A DNA stretch of 64,000 nt from Brachypodium distachyon (lineage: Eukaryota > Streptophyta > Magnoliopsida > Poales > Poaceae). Shown here piece after piece: positions 10,680-21,689 of the stretch. Below the pieces are notes generated by a model. That model was given only the letters and a program-made list of their open reading frames with translations. It did not search any database and was not told where the DNA came from. Position 1 is the first letter of the stretch; each line of letters starts with the position of its first letter. Made by a program: the position numbers and the translations under genes. The stretch is taken from NCBI RefSeq assembly GCF_000005505.3, contig NC_016133.3:51921237-51985236 (forward strand). Direction: 5' to 3'.

Positions 10680-12938
10680 TAATCCGTGAAACGCTCGTCG
10701 CTATGCTTCTTTTTCTCTGTGTGTTTTTGTGCATGGAGGAGATCTCTTCAACACTTGTTGCAGTTTCTCCAAGATTCTGAAGTACATTTAGCTGTTTGCC
10801 AGGAAAGAAGTGTCACTACTCACTAGCAATGCATTCTGGACATGAGCATATGTGTGGACGTTCCTTTATGATGATGGTTGAGGTTAACTCTAGACCTAAA
10901 TGAGCGTTCGGTGATGTTTGGATTGTCTATCACTAGCTGGTGGTATTTGAAAGTCGACAAGTAGTTTAGATAGGTGAGCAGCTTCCTAAACTGTTTCTCC
11001 CCTCGTTGCTACTTTCGGCTTGCGACCTTTAGTTTTGACCGTTTACTTTGCATCGACGGTGTACTCATGTTTGACAACCCCTGGGAAAACGGTTTGTTGT
11101 GTTTTTATGTCATATGGGAATTTCATATTTCTCAATCTTCCGAGTTAACGTCATAAAACCTAAAGTAATAAATTATGTAGTCACTTTGTGTTGTGCTTGA
11201 GCCTTGAAGTGGCTGGTAGTCAAATGCAGCTATACAACCCAAAAATCCAGCTCACGTGAATCGTTGATCTCAACCCTATCCAATGGTTGAGACGCCTCTT
11301 TGAGCTAGGAGGAAAAAAAACTAGGCTTTGTCTCCTCGGTTAAGAGTTTCTTTGGTGGCTGGTTTGTGAGAGAGCAAGGGGGAATAAGAGCAACACACCA
11401 TACACAACCAAAGAGAGGAAAAGAAACTATGTCCAGATTGGTGGCTTTGTGTCGCCAAACTTGTTCATTGGAGTCTCAAACGTGGTTGGATCGGCTCCAA
11501 ACTTGATGAGTTCGTTCCACACTTAGAGCACGTTGTTTTGGTCAGTTGGTATGAGGACTAATGGTCAGAGTACCTAATTAGAGGCTGATTTAGTTAGATC
11601 TATTTGGTGGATACATAGAGGTGCGCAGTCTTGGGATGTCGGCAGTTTGAGGGGTCAAACATGTGACTGAGCAGAAATTTTGTCCCTTGTTCATGACTCC
11701 TAGTACCATGTATCTATCAAGCTTCACACAATTTGGATCAGCGGTTTAAGAACAATAATCTAAAAACCCAAGGGGACATAAATTGTGTATCTCTGTCTAG
11801 TTAGTTTAAAGTTATATCTTATTTTTGAAGTTATATTTTATTGCTCCTCTTGAGAGTGGTTGTTGTTGATGCCAATAACAAGTTTGTAACTTATTTTTCT
11901 TGTTGTGAATATTCAATTTTATCCATTTTCAACAGTGGAAATTGTAGTGGATTGGTCGGTCCCGTGGTTTTTACTCACCATGAGGAGGTTTCCCACGCAA
12001 ACCATTGCGTGTATTATGCACATCGTGTTTATTTTGCTACCTACTTGTTGGTCGGCACTATTTGCAGAGTCCATTACAAGTTGAAGTGGTTATGTTATGC
12101 ATATTTCTAGTGTCAACAAACTGGTTTATTGCATTGTTGATGTCCATCCCCAACAGTTTGCAAGGGAATATGTTATTAAGAAAAAAGCCAAAAACATCGC
12201 TACATGGAATGGTTTCGGTGAAGGTGAACGCCAAATGGCATTTGATTTCCTCCTCGAATTTGCATCGCCCGAGAATTCATCAGAGCTAGATGTAGGATTA
12301 GCTGCCAAAGAGTTTCTTCGGATCGATAGTGTAACGACTCGAGTCTCATTGAATCGCGCAAAAGTAGGCTGCCACAAACGATGGAGCCTTGAGGCAGGGA
12401 ATGCACATCGGCGACAACGGCGAGTTACCGCCCCCAATCTATGTAGATGGCCAGGCTAGGCACTAGCTGAAGCCGACTGTCTAGCCATGAAGAATAGGGT
12501 ATGTAGAACTCCATGCCATAGATATCTCCATCGAAGCCACTCCAACGAAATGGACGAAGACTTACCATTCTGGATTGAAAGACCAACGAAGGAAAGTTTT
12601 TTGCACCACCTCATGGACGTCATCATCAAAGAAAGCTCCATCGAGGAGAGGGGGGATCAGAGGACCGCTAAGAAGCATCGACACCACCTTTGTCAAAACA
12701 CCCTCGATGCGAGGCCCGAATCACGTGACACTAGACATGCTATGCTAGACCTTCCAATAAGACAAATCAGAGACCTAAAAAATCCTTCCGTCCCATTGCA
12801 GGAGATGTGGACTAAGGGAGCCAAACACTCGGCTTCCTTGACCAAAAGTACTATGCAATCGATTCGTTGGTAGTCATAGATTCCTAAATTTAAATTACAA
12901 TTTATAAAAAAATATAGAAATGATTGATTAAAATAGAA
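10680..12938. other. Spacer with unassigned, possibly repeat-derived sequence
   Basis: The first part probably holds the C2-gene 3' UTR. The rest has short ORFs on both strands (for example plus strand 12097-12459 and 12487-12873) with no recognised domain. The stretch 12140-12890 looks more coding-like in composition than its surroundings and may be a transposon relic. No ends or target duplications were found. Confidence 0.35.
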
Positions 12939-12954
12939 TACTCCCTCATATGTA

Positions 12955-13009
12955 CTCCATCCGTTCACACTTGTTCAAAATAACGACAAGAATTTAGAAA
13001 CGGAAGGAG
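12955..13009. mobile_element. Short Stowaway remnant, 55 bp
   Basis: Left end CTCCATCCGTTCACAC after TA and right end gaaacggaaggag form an inverted pair. The right flank is tg, not TA, so this is a decayed or internally deleted copy. The phrase catatgtactccat also starts the next element at 13087. Confidence 0.6.
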
Positions 13010-13086
13010 TGTCACAAAAATTATAGCACGCAATTCACACTTCTTCTACAATGGTATAATTTTGTAAAGCGAATAGCTCATATGTA

Positions 13087-13323
13087 CTCCATCTGTTCCT
13101 AATTAATTGGCCCCGGCTGTTTGGCAAACAAATCCTTGTAAATTTCTTAAATAAACCTGCAGTCCACATTTTCAATTAAACGTGGACTGCGCATTGATTT
13201 CAAAAACAACAGAGGGTTTTGTCGCAAAAGTTCCAATAGAATGTGGACTGCAACTTTATTTCAAAAATTTACAGGGGTTTCTTTGCAAAACAGCCGGCGT
13301 CAATTAATTAGGAACGGAGGGAG
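13087..13323. mobile_element. Foldback Stowaway MITE, 237 bp
   Basis: Left end CTCCATCTGTTCCTAATTAA ... ggctgttt and right end aaacagcc ... TTAATTAGGAACGGAGGGAG form an inverted repeat that spans most of the element, including two mirror copies of gtggactgc. TA lies at 13085-13086 and 13324-13325. The near-complete hairpin is a typical source of small RNAs. Confidence 0.88.
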
Positions 13324-13325
13324 TA

Positions 13326-14000
13326 TTGTTCAATTGATCGTGTTATTAAAATTAAAATATTCAAATATGTTCATCAAAATACCATCTCACCCCAATGAAA
13401 ATGGTGTGGAGTGAATAAGCGGATCCGGAGCGCTCTTCCCCATCGATTGAGGTGTGTTCGGATGTTCTCTGGCTTCCAACTTTCCAAAACTCCACCGTGA
13501 AGCAACGCCGAACACTATAACTCCAAGAAGGTAGATCCGGGAAGCCAACCCAATTTGCTATACAAAACTCGGAGCACCTCTTTTGGAGATTCCTGGAGTA
13601 GCAAAACATGGAGCAACGTGAAATTACGGAATACTGCCGCCGCTTTAAGTGAAAAACGGTTCAGAGCACCTCCTTTCCTCGAGCCGACTGCAATTGGATG
13701 CCATAGACTTGTTGCTGGCAGGGTCGCCTCCATTTGTCCTCCAGTAGTCCACTTCCTCCTCCCTCCGTCCAATCCTCCATTACCCTCGCCCAATCCTCCT
13801 ATCCGTCGCAGCCACATCTGCCGAGTCGCCCGCCGAAGGAGCAGCTGCCGCGACCAAGGAACAACGCCCGCATGCCCTAGCCGCCTCTCCTGACTCGTCC
13901 CCCCAGATTGACGCGCGAGCGACGAGCTTGCCGACGGCATCCTAGTCAGCGAGATCAGCCCGTACAGTCCCGCGGTCTTTCTCGAATCCTCGATCTCTCG
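13326..14000. other. Spacer upstream of the carrier gene
   Basis: Includes a small hairpin with gtgttcgg near 13455 and ccgaacac near 13508, possibly a MITE relic. No gene was recognised. The GC content rises towards 14000, which probably marks the carrier promoter and leader. Confidence 0.35.
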
Positions 14001-14459
14001 ACGGTTCGATCCCCCTCGATGGCCACTCCGCAGGCTCGATTGGGTGCTCCAATTCTGGGCTTCGGTTGGATACAATTTGTACTAATGGGCTTCCGGCCCA
14101 GCAGCCAATGGGAGCAGCACCGAACATTTTTCACTCCACCGACGACGCTGGATTGAATCGGGATTGGGAAGCTGGATCGGTGGATTTCGTGAAGTGGGAG
14201 GACTTCCGAACACTCCCTGAGGCTGCTGGCTGCGACAGTGCGGCTGCACGTCGTTGGGCGGTGGCCTCGAAACATCCGGAGAGATGGAAGTCCCAGCTCC
14301 CACGACGCCGTGCCCATAAGGCCATAACCCTCTCCGCCTTTGCAAGCAGGTAGAGCCGGACGGGGGAGGAGAAGCGGCGGAGACAAGCTTTTACCTCTCC
14401 TCCTCCTGTGAAGCATCCTGCGAAGCAGCCACCGGGAGTTTCCTCTCAGCAGCCCCAAG

Positions 14460-14963
14460 GTAAGGGAAGCTTTTGACCCCGAACTAGCGTAGACCACTAG
14501 GTAGTGCCTTGGAGAGCCTCTTGTTCGCTTAGGCCGAATCGAGTGCGTGTTTCTGCGCATGTCAGGTGTTCGATGAAATGTCTGTTAGTGGAGTACAGCT
14601 TGCGAGGTAAAGACTCGATAATCTACCTTGCGTGTATAGGCTGCTCGATGAAATATCTCGTGGAATGGAGCACTTTGGATTTTGAGCTTAGCGCTACTGC
14701 TCGTGGTGCTGTCTCAAATTCGCTCTGTGTGCAAGGCATAAGAAAGGACGTCAGCCAGATTTAGTGTCACTCTGATTGCTGGTCGTTTGTACTCGAAGTT
14801 AGTGTTACAATGCGATGCTCCATTGGCGATGCCGTTAGTACCTAGCTCAAATGTCCTTTATAGTTAGATCATCTCCCATGCAAGATACTTCTCTTTTGCT
14901 TAAGACCATGTGAGAGCTATTTTGCTATGCTAAATTTGTTTTTCCATTTCCTACCTCTTGCAG
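14460..14963 (+). other. Probable 5' UTR intron of the carrier gene
   Basis: A strong donor (CCAAG|GTAAGG at 14459/14460) and a strong acceptor (CTCTTGCAG at 14963) bracket the sequence just upstream of the carrier start codon at 15030. Splicing here would join a GC-rich first exon to the short leader that precedes the ATG. No transcript evidence is available. Confidence 0.5.
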
Positions 14964-14996
14964 ATCTCAGTCAGCTGATTGGTTGACATCTCCATT

Positions 14997-15026
14997 ATGA
15001 AAGACTACCTTGTTGTGTGTTTGTAA
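14997..15026 (+). promoter_or_regulatory. Upstream ORF (9 codons) in the carrier leader
   Basis: An ATG with a short frame MKDYLVVCL ends in TAA three bases before the main ATG at 15030. Such a close upstream ORF can reduce or regulate main-frame translation by reinitiation. This is inferred from position only. Confidence 0.45.
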
Positions 15027-15029
15027 AAG

Positions 15030-18022
15030 ATGAGCTCAAATTGTAGAGCCTCAAAAGCTCAAAAATCAACAATCAGTTATCATCGGCTTCCATTAGATGC
15101 GCACCAGTTATTTGAGCCGGATGCATTTCTTAGAAAGGATCGCAGTGCCAATTGTCAATCTCAAAGTACTCAATCAGCTAGCAGACATACTGATAGAAGA
15201 TTAACTACTCAGTTAGTATCAGCATTGACAGGAATCTGGAATCTTGTTGGTCAGCCAGAATCTTCTGTCACTGATGAAAGATCTGTGAGCGATGGGATTT
15301 TGCATAAGGAAGACCCTCTTTGCTTTAGCAGGGACCGAAAAGGGCACGCGTTGACCGCTCGCTGTACTGAAAGCTCAACTGGTCTTACATCTCAAACCTG
15401 TTTATCAACACCAAAATCAATTCATGAAGATCTTAGTTTGGTGAAGAAGATATTAATAGTCACATCATGTGGCAACATGTTCAGTGCTTCTTTCACATGG
15501 AGACATGTCCCTCTCACTAATAAACTCGGGAACATGAATTTTTTGCAATGTGAAAATATATACCCCACAAAAACTGAAAAGATAAGAACTAATAGTGATG
15601 CTGCTTCCAGCATTATGGACATTAAGGAAGATGAGTGCTTCGGAAGGGAGGGTAACTATTTCAGTCAAACAAGAAACATGCCAACTGAACATGTGGATAT
15701 TTCTAGAGAACATCCTGATTCATCAGCTTGCTCATCTGAGCAAATGGAAGTCAGCAAAGATGCGAGGATGATGCTGGAAAAACACATTTTTAGCACATGC
15801 GAACATATTCAAGTTGAGGACTTGACATGCACATCTTCTCTGGCAGCTGATGCTGTTATTGTTAACCCACCAAATGCAGATCAATATACTAGCGAGGAAT
15901 ATATGTCTCAGAAGCATTCTGTAGAGAAGTGTTCACCAGAGTTTGGATCATTCTTTCGACGTCGATGTCATGATGCTGTTAATGTGAACAAGCATGCTGT
16001 CGCGGGAGCAATAGCTGGGACAGTTGTCAGTATTTCTCTGCATCCAGTAGATACAGTGAAAACCATTATTCAGGCTAACAGTTCTGGACAAAGTTCATTC
16101 TACCACATACTAAGGCGCGCCCTTGTTGAGAGAGGTAATGTTTTGGATGATATTTATACACATTGACATGCTATCAGTTTTCCGAAAAAATATTTTATTT
16201 CCATGTACAGTTTCCTGTTGAAAACATTAATTACTACAGTGGAATTTTTCATCCTTGACAAATATATTTTTTACAGGTGTTTTAGGTCTTTATGGAGGGC
16301 TTGCTAGCAAAGTTGCTTGTTCGGCACCAATTTCAGCTATTTATACCTTAACTTATGAAATAGTAAAGGGAGCTCTTCTGCCTACTTTGCCAAAGGTGAT
16401 TTCAGTTTAATTTTACAACTGGTATCTAACTAGTGTTTCATTCATACACACTTCAATCTTATATGCGTTTGTTACATTGACATCTCTTCAGGACTATCAT
16501 TCAATTGCTCATTGTGCTGCTGGTGGTTGTTCTAGTATTGCAACATCCTTTGTTTTTACACCCAGTGAATACATAAAACAACAGATGCAAATGGGCTCAC
16601 AGTATCAGAATTGCTGGTATTTAATTTTTATCGCCCCCTTATTGGTTGTTTATTCATTTTCCTTTCTCAGAAGCGTCTTTTTCTGTGCTAACCAGTAACA
16701 AGAAATGGCAGAGACATGCTAATTCATCAGCCCTAGTTCTGTATCCTGACAATATGTCAATAACTTGTCTTTGTGTTTCTTGTTGAAATTATTTGGTACT
16801 GTTACTCGCAGTTCCCTATACTTTTATTCAGGCTCTAATAAGAGTTCCATGACATCAGGAAGGCTTTAGTAGGATGTCTTCAAAGGGGTGGCATTGCTTC
16901 ATTATATGCTGGATGGGGTGCTGTTCTTTGTAGAAATATACCACATTCTGTAGTAAAGGTATCTCAAAGTTTAAACAATTTCACACCCAAATGTCCCAAA
17001 ATTTAATTATGGAGTTGCTTTTGCGGTTTGATTTTGGTGTTCACATCTTTTGAAATTTGCAGTTTTATGCCTACGAGAGTCTGAAGCAGTTTCTGTTGAA
17101 TGCATCACCTGCTGATGCTAAACTTGATTCTGGCCAGACGGTTAGCTCCTGAACCTGAAGTTGTTAAAGCATCTTATTTTCTATGCTGTTTTTTATTCAG
17201 AATTGAATTAGTACTCTGGCCAGTTCTCATCACTAAATTCAGTTTTGTATTGATACCCACTTACCTTAAATATGAATAAAAATACTCCACATCCCTTTAA
17301 GTATGAGTTCGATTCAATTCAATTACACATTACTCCACATCCCTTTAAGTATGTGTTCGATTCAATTCAATTACACATTCCTAAAACCTAATTTTAATGT
17401 GAAGTGCTGGTGGGTTGGTTAAACTCCTTTCTTCCTTCACATGTCAGCTTCTTTGTGGAGGTTTTGCTGGGTCAACTGCTGCTCTGTTTACAACTCCGTT
17501 CGATGTTGTCAAGACGCGTGTACAGTTACAGGTAATGCAGCACATGCTTACGCCACGTTACCAGTTATATCAGTATACGAATAACTTTGGCAAGAAATCA
17601 TGCTTTTGTCTTCTTTTTCCCAGTTCTATGCACTTCTTTTCTTCAATTCTTCAAAAATCTAAAGTAATGGTTGCTGCAGAACTAATTTTGAATATACGTT
17701 AATTAGGCACTCAGCCCCGTTAGGAAGTATGAAGGGGTTCTTCATGCACTTAAACAAATTTTTGAGCAAGAAGGATTGCGGGGTCTCTACAGGTACAAAC
17801 ATTAATAGAGAATAATACTATTGACTTACCTTGATATTTGATGTATATTTGTACCAACTCCTGTTAGACTAATTCAAATTATCGTTCGGCATCTTTGTTT
17901 CCAGGGGTTTAACTCCAAGGTTGGTAATGTATGTATCACAAGGGGCACTATTTTTTACATCCTATGAGTTCCTGAAAACAATTATGTTTCCTGAGCAAGA
18001 GCTTCCTGCAAGGAGCTTTTGA
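15030..18022 (+). CDS. Mitochondrial carrier family protein with long N-terminal extension (eight exons, 604 aa)
   Basis: Coding exons are 15030-16134, 16277-16395, 16492-16616, 16859-16958, 17063-17140, 17448-17531, 17707-17792 and 17905-18022 (TGA). All have GT/AG borders and keep frame. The carrier part starts near residue 321 (HAVAGAIAGTVVSISLHPVD). It has the three signature repeats of the SLC25 family: PVDTVK, PSEYIK and PFDVVK, each at the end of an odd helix, plus the G-rich even-helix blocks (LYGGLASKV, LYAGWGAVLCRN, LYRGLTPRLV). Such proteins exchange metabolites across the mitochondrial or plastid inner membrane. The S-adenosylmethionine-carrier-like branch is the closest I can suggest, with low confidence. 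Residues 1-320 are polar, Ser/Glu/Asn-rich and match no domain I know; most carriers lack such a part. A 48-bp tandem duplication lies in intron 5. Confidence 0.87.
17283..17378. repeat. 48-bp tandem duplication in a carrier intron
   Basis: Two nearly identical copies (17283-17330 and 17331-17378) each start tactccacatccctttaag; one base differs (gagttcg or gtgttcg). They lie in the intron before exon 6. Confidence 0.9.
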
Positions 18023-18752
18023 TCATGAAACGACTTTTTCAGCACCTGTGGAATCTTCGTGTCGATCTCATGAACTAACATCTGGGATGGTCTGACTAGA
18101 GGATTGTAATTGCGGTTGTCGAACCATCCAGTTTTTTAGGTGTTACAACCAACTAGTGTATATCAGTTTTGATACATAGGCATTGAAACTTGGTCATTAC
18201 CATTTTGAGTAGAAACGCAACATCTATGCTACAGAAATTTTGTATGACATGTAAACACCCTTTGGGAGAATATGTGAATACGATCATATACTAGCTTTGT
18301 ATTCTTGCAGGAAAAAATAGTTGCATCTGAATTTTGCACTCCACATGAATGTCGGAACACCAGATCATAGCTTGCGGCTGGTGACGCATTGAGATCACTA
18401 CAGTCGGCAGGAGTGAACAGTTGGGTTTGGATAAAGAGTATTTATGCCTGCATTTCCATTTCTATGTTTGGCAACGTGGGGTGCAGAGTCCTGCACATGT
18501 GAAGCTCAAAATGAAGCATACAACAATGGAGAACTCGTGGCGCAAACAAGCCGCCTCAAATCTTGCGTACCACTTCTATATTAGGCGTATCCACGTACGT
18601 GCAGACACAGGTTTAATTACTACCCTTGCAGGCAGACCATTTTTAGGACAAGAAGCAATCTCTCGTGTGTAATCTCATTCATGCATATTTTCTCTTCTCT
18701 TGGACCCCTTCGCCTTCCTTTGCAGCTGGATTAATTGCATGTTTCTTCTCCA
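18023..18752. other. Carrier 3' UTR and subtilase promoter
   Basis: No gene is recognised between the two convergently spaced, same-strand genes. The left part is the likely carrier 3' UTR. The right part should hold the subtilase promoter, but no clear TATA box was identified. Confidence 0.4.
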
Positions 18753-21125
18753 ATGGATTATCGTCGGGAGCGCTTAGCCGTCCTCCTCCTTTTCCTCACC
18801 GCCTCGCTGTTGGCCACCACCACCGGCGTTGTCGCCCACAACGACAATGCTCCGCACAGGAACTACCTCATCATCGTGCGCAAGCCCTACGAGTACGACC
18901 AGCATGTGTACAAGAACGTGTCGAGCTGGCACGCCTCGCTGCTGTCGTCCGTGTGCGACATGGCCAAGGAGGAGCTCGCCGCCGACCCGGGCGCCCTGCC
19001 GCGCCTCATCTACTCCTACCGCAACGTCGTCAATGGCTTCGCCGCCCGGCTCTCCACGGACGAGGTGCACAGGATGAGCAAGATGGACTGGTTCGTCAGG
19101 GCCATCCCGGAGAAGACCTACACGCTCATGACCACGCACACGCCACGGGTGCTCGGGCTCACCGGCCCCACCATCTTCAACCCCGGCGTGTGGAACCGGA
19201 GCAACATGGGCGAAGGCATGATCATCGGCGTCCTCGACGGCGGCATAAGCCCCGGGCATCCGTCCTTCGACGGGACCGGCATGCCGCCCCCGCCCGCCAA
19301 GTGGAAGGGCCGGTGCGACTTCAACGGCTCCGCGTGCAACAACAAGCTCATCGGCGCCCGGTCCTTCTACGAGTCGGCCAAGTGGAAGTGGAAAGGCATC
19401 GACGACCCCGTGCTCCCCATCGACGAGAGCGTGCACGGGACGCACGTTTCGAGCACGGCGGCCGGCGCGTTCGTGCCCGGCGCCAACGCCATGGGCAGCG
19501 GCATCGGCACCGCGGCCGGCATGGCCCCGCGCGCGCACCTGGCGCTCTACCAGGTGTGCTTCGAGGACAAGGGCTGCGACCGCGACGACATTCTCGCGGC
19601 CATCGACGACGCCGTCGACGAAGGCATCGACGTGCTCTCCATGTCGCTCGGCGATGACTCTGCGGGAGACTTCGCGGCAGACCCCATCGCGCTCGGGGGG
19701 TTCAGCAGCATCATGAGAGGCGTATTCGTCTGCACGGCCGCTGGCAACAACGGGCCGGACCCGGCAACGGTCGCCAACGAGGCGCCGTGGCTGCTCACCG
19801 TGGCCGCGGCCACGAACGACCGGAGGTTCGTGGCCAACGTGTTGCTTGGCGACGGGGCCGAGATCAGCGGGGAATCGCACTACCAGCCGAGGGAATACGT
19901 GAGCGTGCAGCGGCCGTTGGTAAAAGACCCTGGCGCCGACGGCACGTGCTCCAACAAGAGCCTCCTGACGGCCGACAACGTCCGCGGGAAGATCGTCCTT
20001 TGCCACACCGGCGGCGACGCGACCAACCTCGAGAAGGGGGTCATGCTACGCGACGCGGGCGCCGACGCCTTCATCATAATCTCCCCCGACTTCACCGGCA
20101 CCGTGATCCAACCCAAGGCGCACGCGCTCCCGGCAACGCAGGTCGAATTCCTGACAGCGGAAAAGATCGAGGCCTACATAAACTCCACGCAGAACCCGAC
20201 GGCGCAGCTGGCCTTCAAAGGGACGGAGTACGGCAACCGCATGTCGCCCGTCGTGGCGCCATTCTCGTCACGGGGCCCGAGCAAGCAAAACCAGGGGATC
20301 ATCAAGCCCGACATCACCGGCCCCGGGGTGAACATCATCGGGGGCGTCCCCAGGCCCGCGGGGCTCGCGCAGCCGCCGAACGAGCTGGCGAAAAAGTTCG
20401 ACATCATGTCTGGCACGTCCATGGCCGCGCCGCACATCAGCGGGATCGCCGCGCTGATGAAGAAGGCGCACCCGACGTGGTCGCCGGCCGCGATCAAGTC
20501 GGCCATGATGACGACGACCGACACGAGGGACCACCGCCGGATGCCGATCCTGGACCAGGACGGCAAGCCGGCCAACATGTTCTCCTTGGGCGCCGGCTTC
20601 ATCAACCCGGCGAAAGCCATGGACCCTGGGCTCGTGTACAACCTCAGCGCCGAGGACTACATCCCTTACCTCTGCGGGCTCGGGTACAGCAACCACGAGG
20701 TGAACTCCATCATCCACCCGGCGCCGCCGATCTCGTGCGCGAGGCTGCCCGTAGTCCAGGAGAAGGACCTCAACTACCCGTCCATCGCAGTCATCCTCGA
20801 CCAGGAGCCGTACGTCGTGAAGGTCAATCGAGCCGTGACGAACGTGGGGCGCGGCAAGGCGGTGTACGTGGCCAACGTCGAGGCCCCGGCGTCGCTGTCG
20901 GTGACGGTGATGCCGGACAGGCTCAGGTTCAAGAAGGTGAACGAGGTGCAGGCATTCACGGTGACCATCGGGAGTAGTACGGGGGGGCCGATGGAGGACG
21001 GCGTCGTGGAAGGGCACCTCAAGTGGGTCTCGCTCAAGCACGTCGTGCGTAGCCCGATCCTCGTCTCCTCCAAGAAGTTCTTCCAGGGTAATTCGACGGC
21101 TACTGAGCCTCCTCAAGGGCGCTGA
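18753..21125 (+). CDS. Subtilisin-like serine protease (SBT, peptidase S8), intronless, 790 aa
   Basis: One open frame with the start chosen at 18753 (MDYRRERLAVLLLFLTASLL), because it gives a clean signal peptide; an upstream in-frame ATG at 18735 would add six residues. Then come the I9 prodomain (NYLIIVRKPYEYDQ ... GFAARLS), the catalytic domain with Asp162 (VLDGGISPGHPSFD), His228 (HGTHVSSTAAG), oxyanion Asn332 (AAGNNGP) and Ser556 (SGTSMAAPHISG), a PA insert between Asn and Ser, and a C-terminal fibronectin-III-like domain ending near 790. All catalytic residues are present and the length is normal for plant SBTs, which are secreted to the cell wall and act in development and defence. 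Absence of introns is common in this family. Third-position GC is very high, unlike the neighbours, and produces long meaningless frames on both strands. Confidence 0.95.
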   Translation: MDYRRERLAVLLLFLTASLLATTTGVVAHNDNAPHRNYLIIVRKPYEYDQHVYKNVSSWHASLLSSVCDMAKEELAADPGALPRLIYSYRNVVNGFAARLSTDEVHRMSKMDWFVRAIPEKTYTLMTTHTPRVLGLTGPTIFNPGVWNRSNMGEGMIIGVLDGGISPGHPSFDGTGMPPPPAKWKGRCDFNGSACNNKLIGARSFYESAKWKWKGIDDPVLPIDESVHGTHVSSTAAGAFVPGANAMGSGIGTAAGMAPRAHLALYQVCFEDKGCDRDDILAAIDDAVDEGIDVLSMSLGDDSAGDFAADPIALGGFSSIMRGVFVCTAAGNNGPDPATVANEAPWLLTVAAATNDRRFVANVLLGDGAEISGESHYQPREYVSVQRPLVKDPGADGTCSNKSLLTADNVRGKIVLCHTGGDATNLEKGVMLRDAGADAFIIISPDFTGTVIQPKAHALPATQVEFLTAEKIEAYINSTQNPTAQLAFKGTEYGNRMSPVVAPFSSRGPSKQNQGIIKPDITGPGVNIIGGVPRPAGLAQPPNELAKKFDIMSGTSMAAPHISGIAALMKKAHPTWSPAAIKSAMMTTTDTRDHRRMPILDQDGKPANMFSLGAGFINPAKAMDPGLVYNLSAEDYIPYLCGLGYSNHEVNSIIHPAPPISCARLPVVQEKDLNYPSIAVILDQEPYVVKVNRAVTNVGRGKAVYVANVEAPASLSVTVMPDRLRFKKVNEVQAFTVTIGSSTGGPMEDGVVEGHLKWVSLKHVVRSPILVSSKKFFQGNSTATEPPQGR

Positions 21126-21297
21126 TCCGGAACTGGCAGCCTGGCCTGTAGTGATCTCTTCATCTTTATTAGTGGTATATATTCAGATGACGTCGAAATT
21201 CAAAGGTGTTTGGCCTTTGATTAGCTTCTTGTTAGGTGTGTATATAATGCAAAAGTGTTTACATGCGTGTTTGCAAAAGCACAATATGGTCACACCA

Positions 21298-21440
21298 TCG
21301 GCTTTAATACCGGCGCGGTTTCGGCCGTTGGATCCTCGTCGAGATTCGCACGGACCACTGCTCCCCCCCACGTGATAGCCTCTGGCGCACAGATCCAACG
21401 GTGCAAATCGCGCCAGTACATACCGGCACCAGTATTAAAG
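21298..21440. repeat. Inverted repeat, possible MITE
   Basis: The left arm ctttaataccggcgcgg ... ccgttggatc and the right arm gatccaacgg ... cgcgcc ... ccgg ... agtattaaag mirror each other. Triticeae CACTA-derived MITEs often carry cttta-taccgg arms like these, but no CACTA end or target duplication was found. It lies 170 bp beyond the subtilase stop. Confidence 0.5.
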
Positions 21441-21689
21441 ACTTTGCACACACTATCAAACACAAACTTAAGTGAGAATATAGTCGCATGGCATCGGTAG
21501 AAGCAATTTGAAGTGGCAAGTACTCATGTGTTTTCCCAAAAGAAAAACGGACGAGCCGCCACAACAGGCCGCTGCGATCACGGAAGAACGCAGGGAATGC
21601 AAATAGCCCTCGACGTGGACTCGGTGCCTTTTCACGGTGCAGCTGTGGCCGTGGAGGAACATGAAGGGCTATATCGAGGTCACGCTAGA

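Noticed and set aside
12097..12873. Adjacent ORFs that might be a retrotransposon gag piece
   Set aside because: I could not identify a zinc knuckle, protease or any gag motif, and found no LTR ends. Kept only as unassigned spacer.
18774..20006. Long minus-strand and alternate plus-strand frames across the subtilase gene
   Set aside because: They are side effects of very high third-position GC in the real frame. They have no domain and are rich in Arg, His and Ala, as expected for shadow frames.
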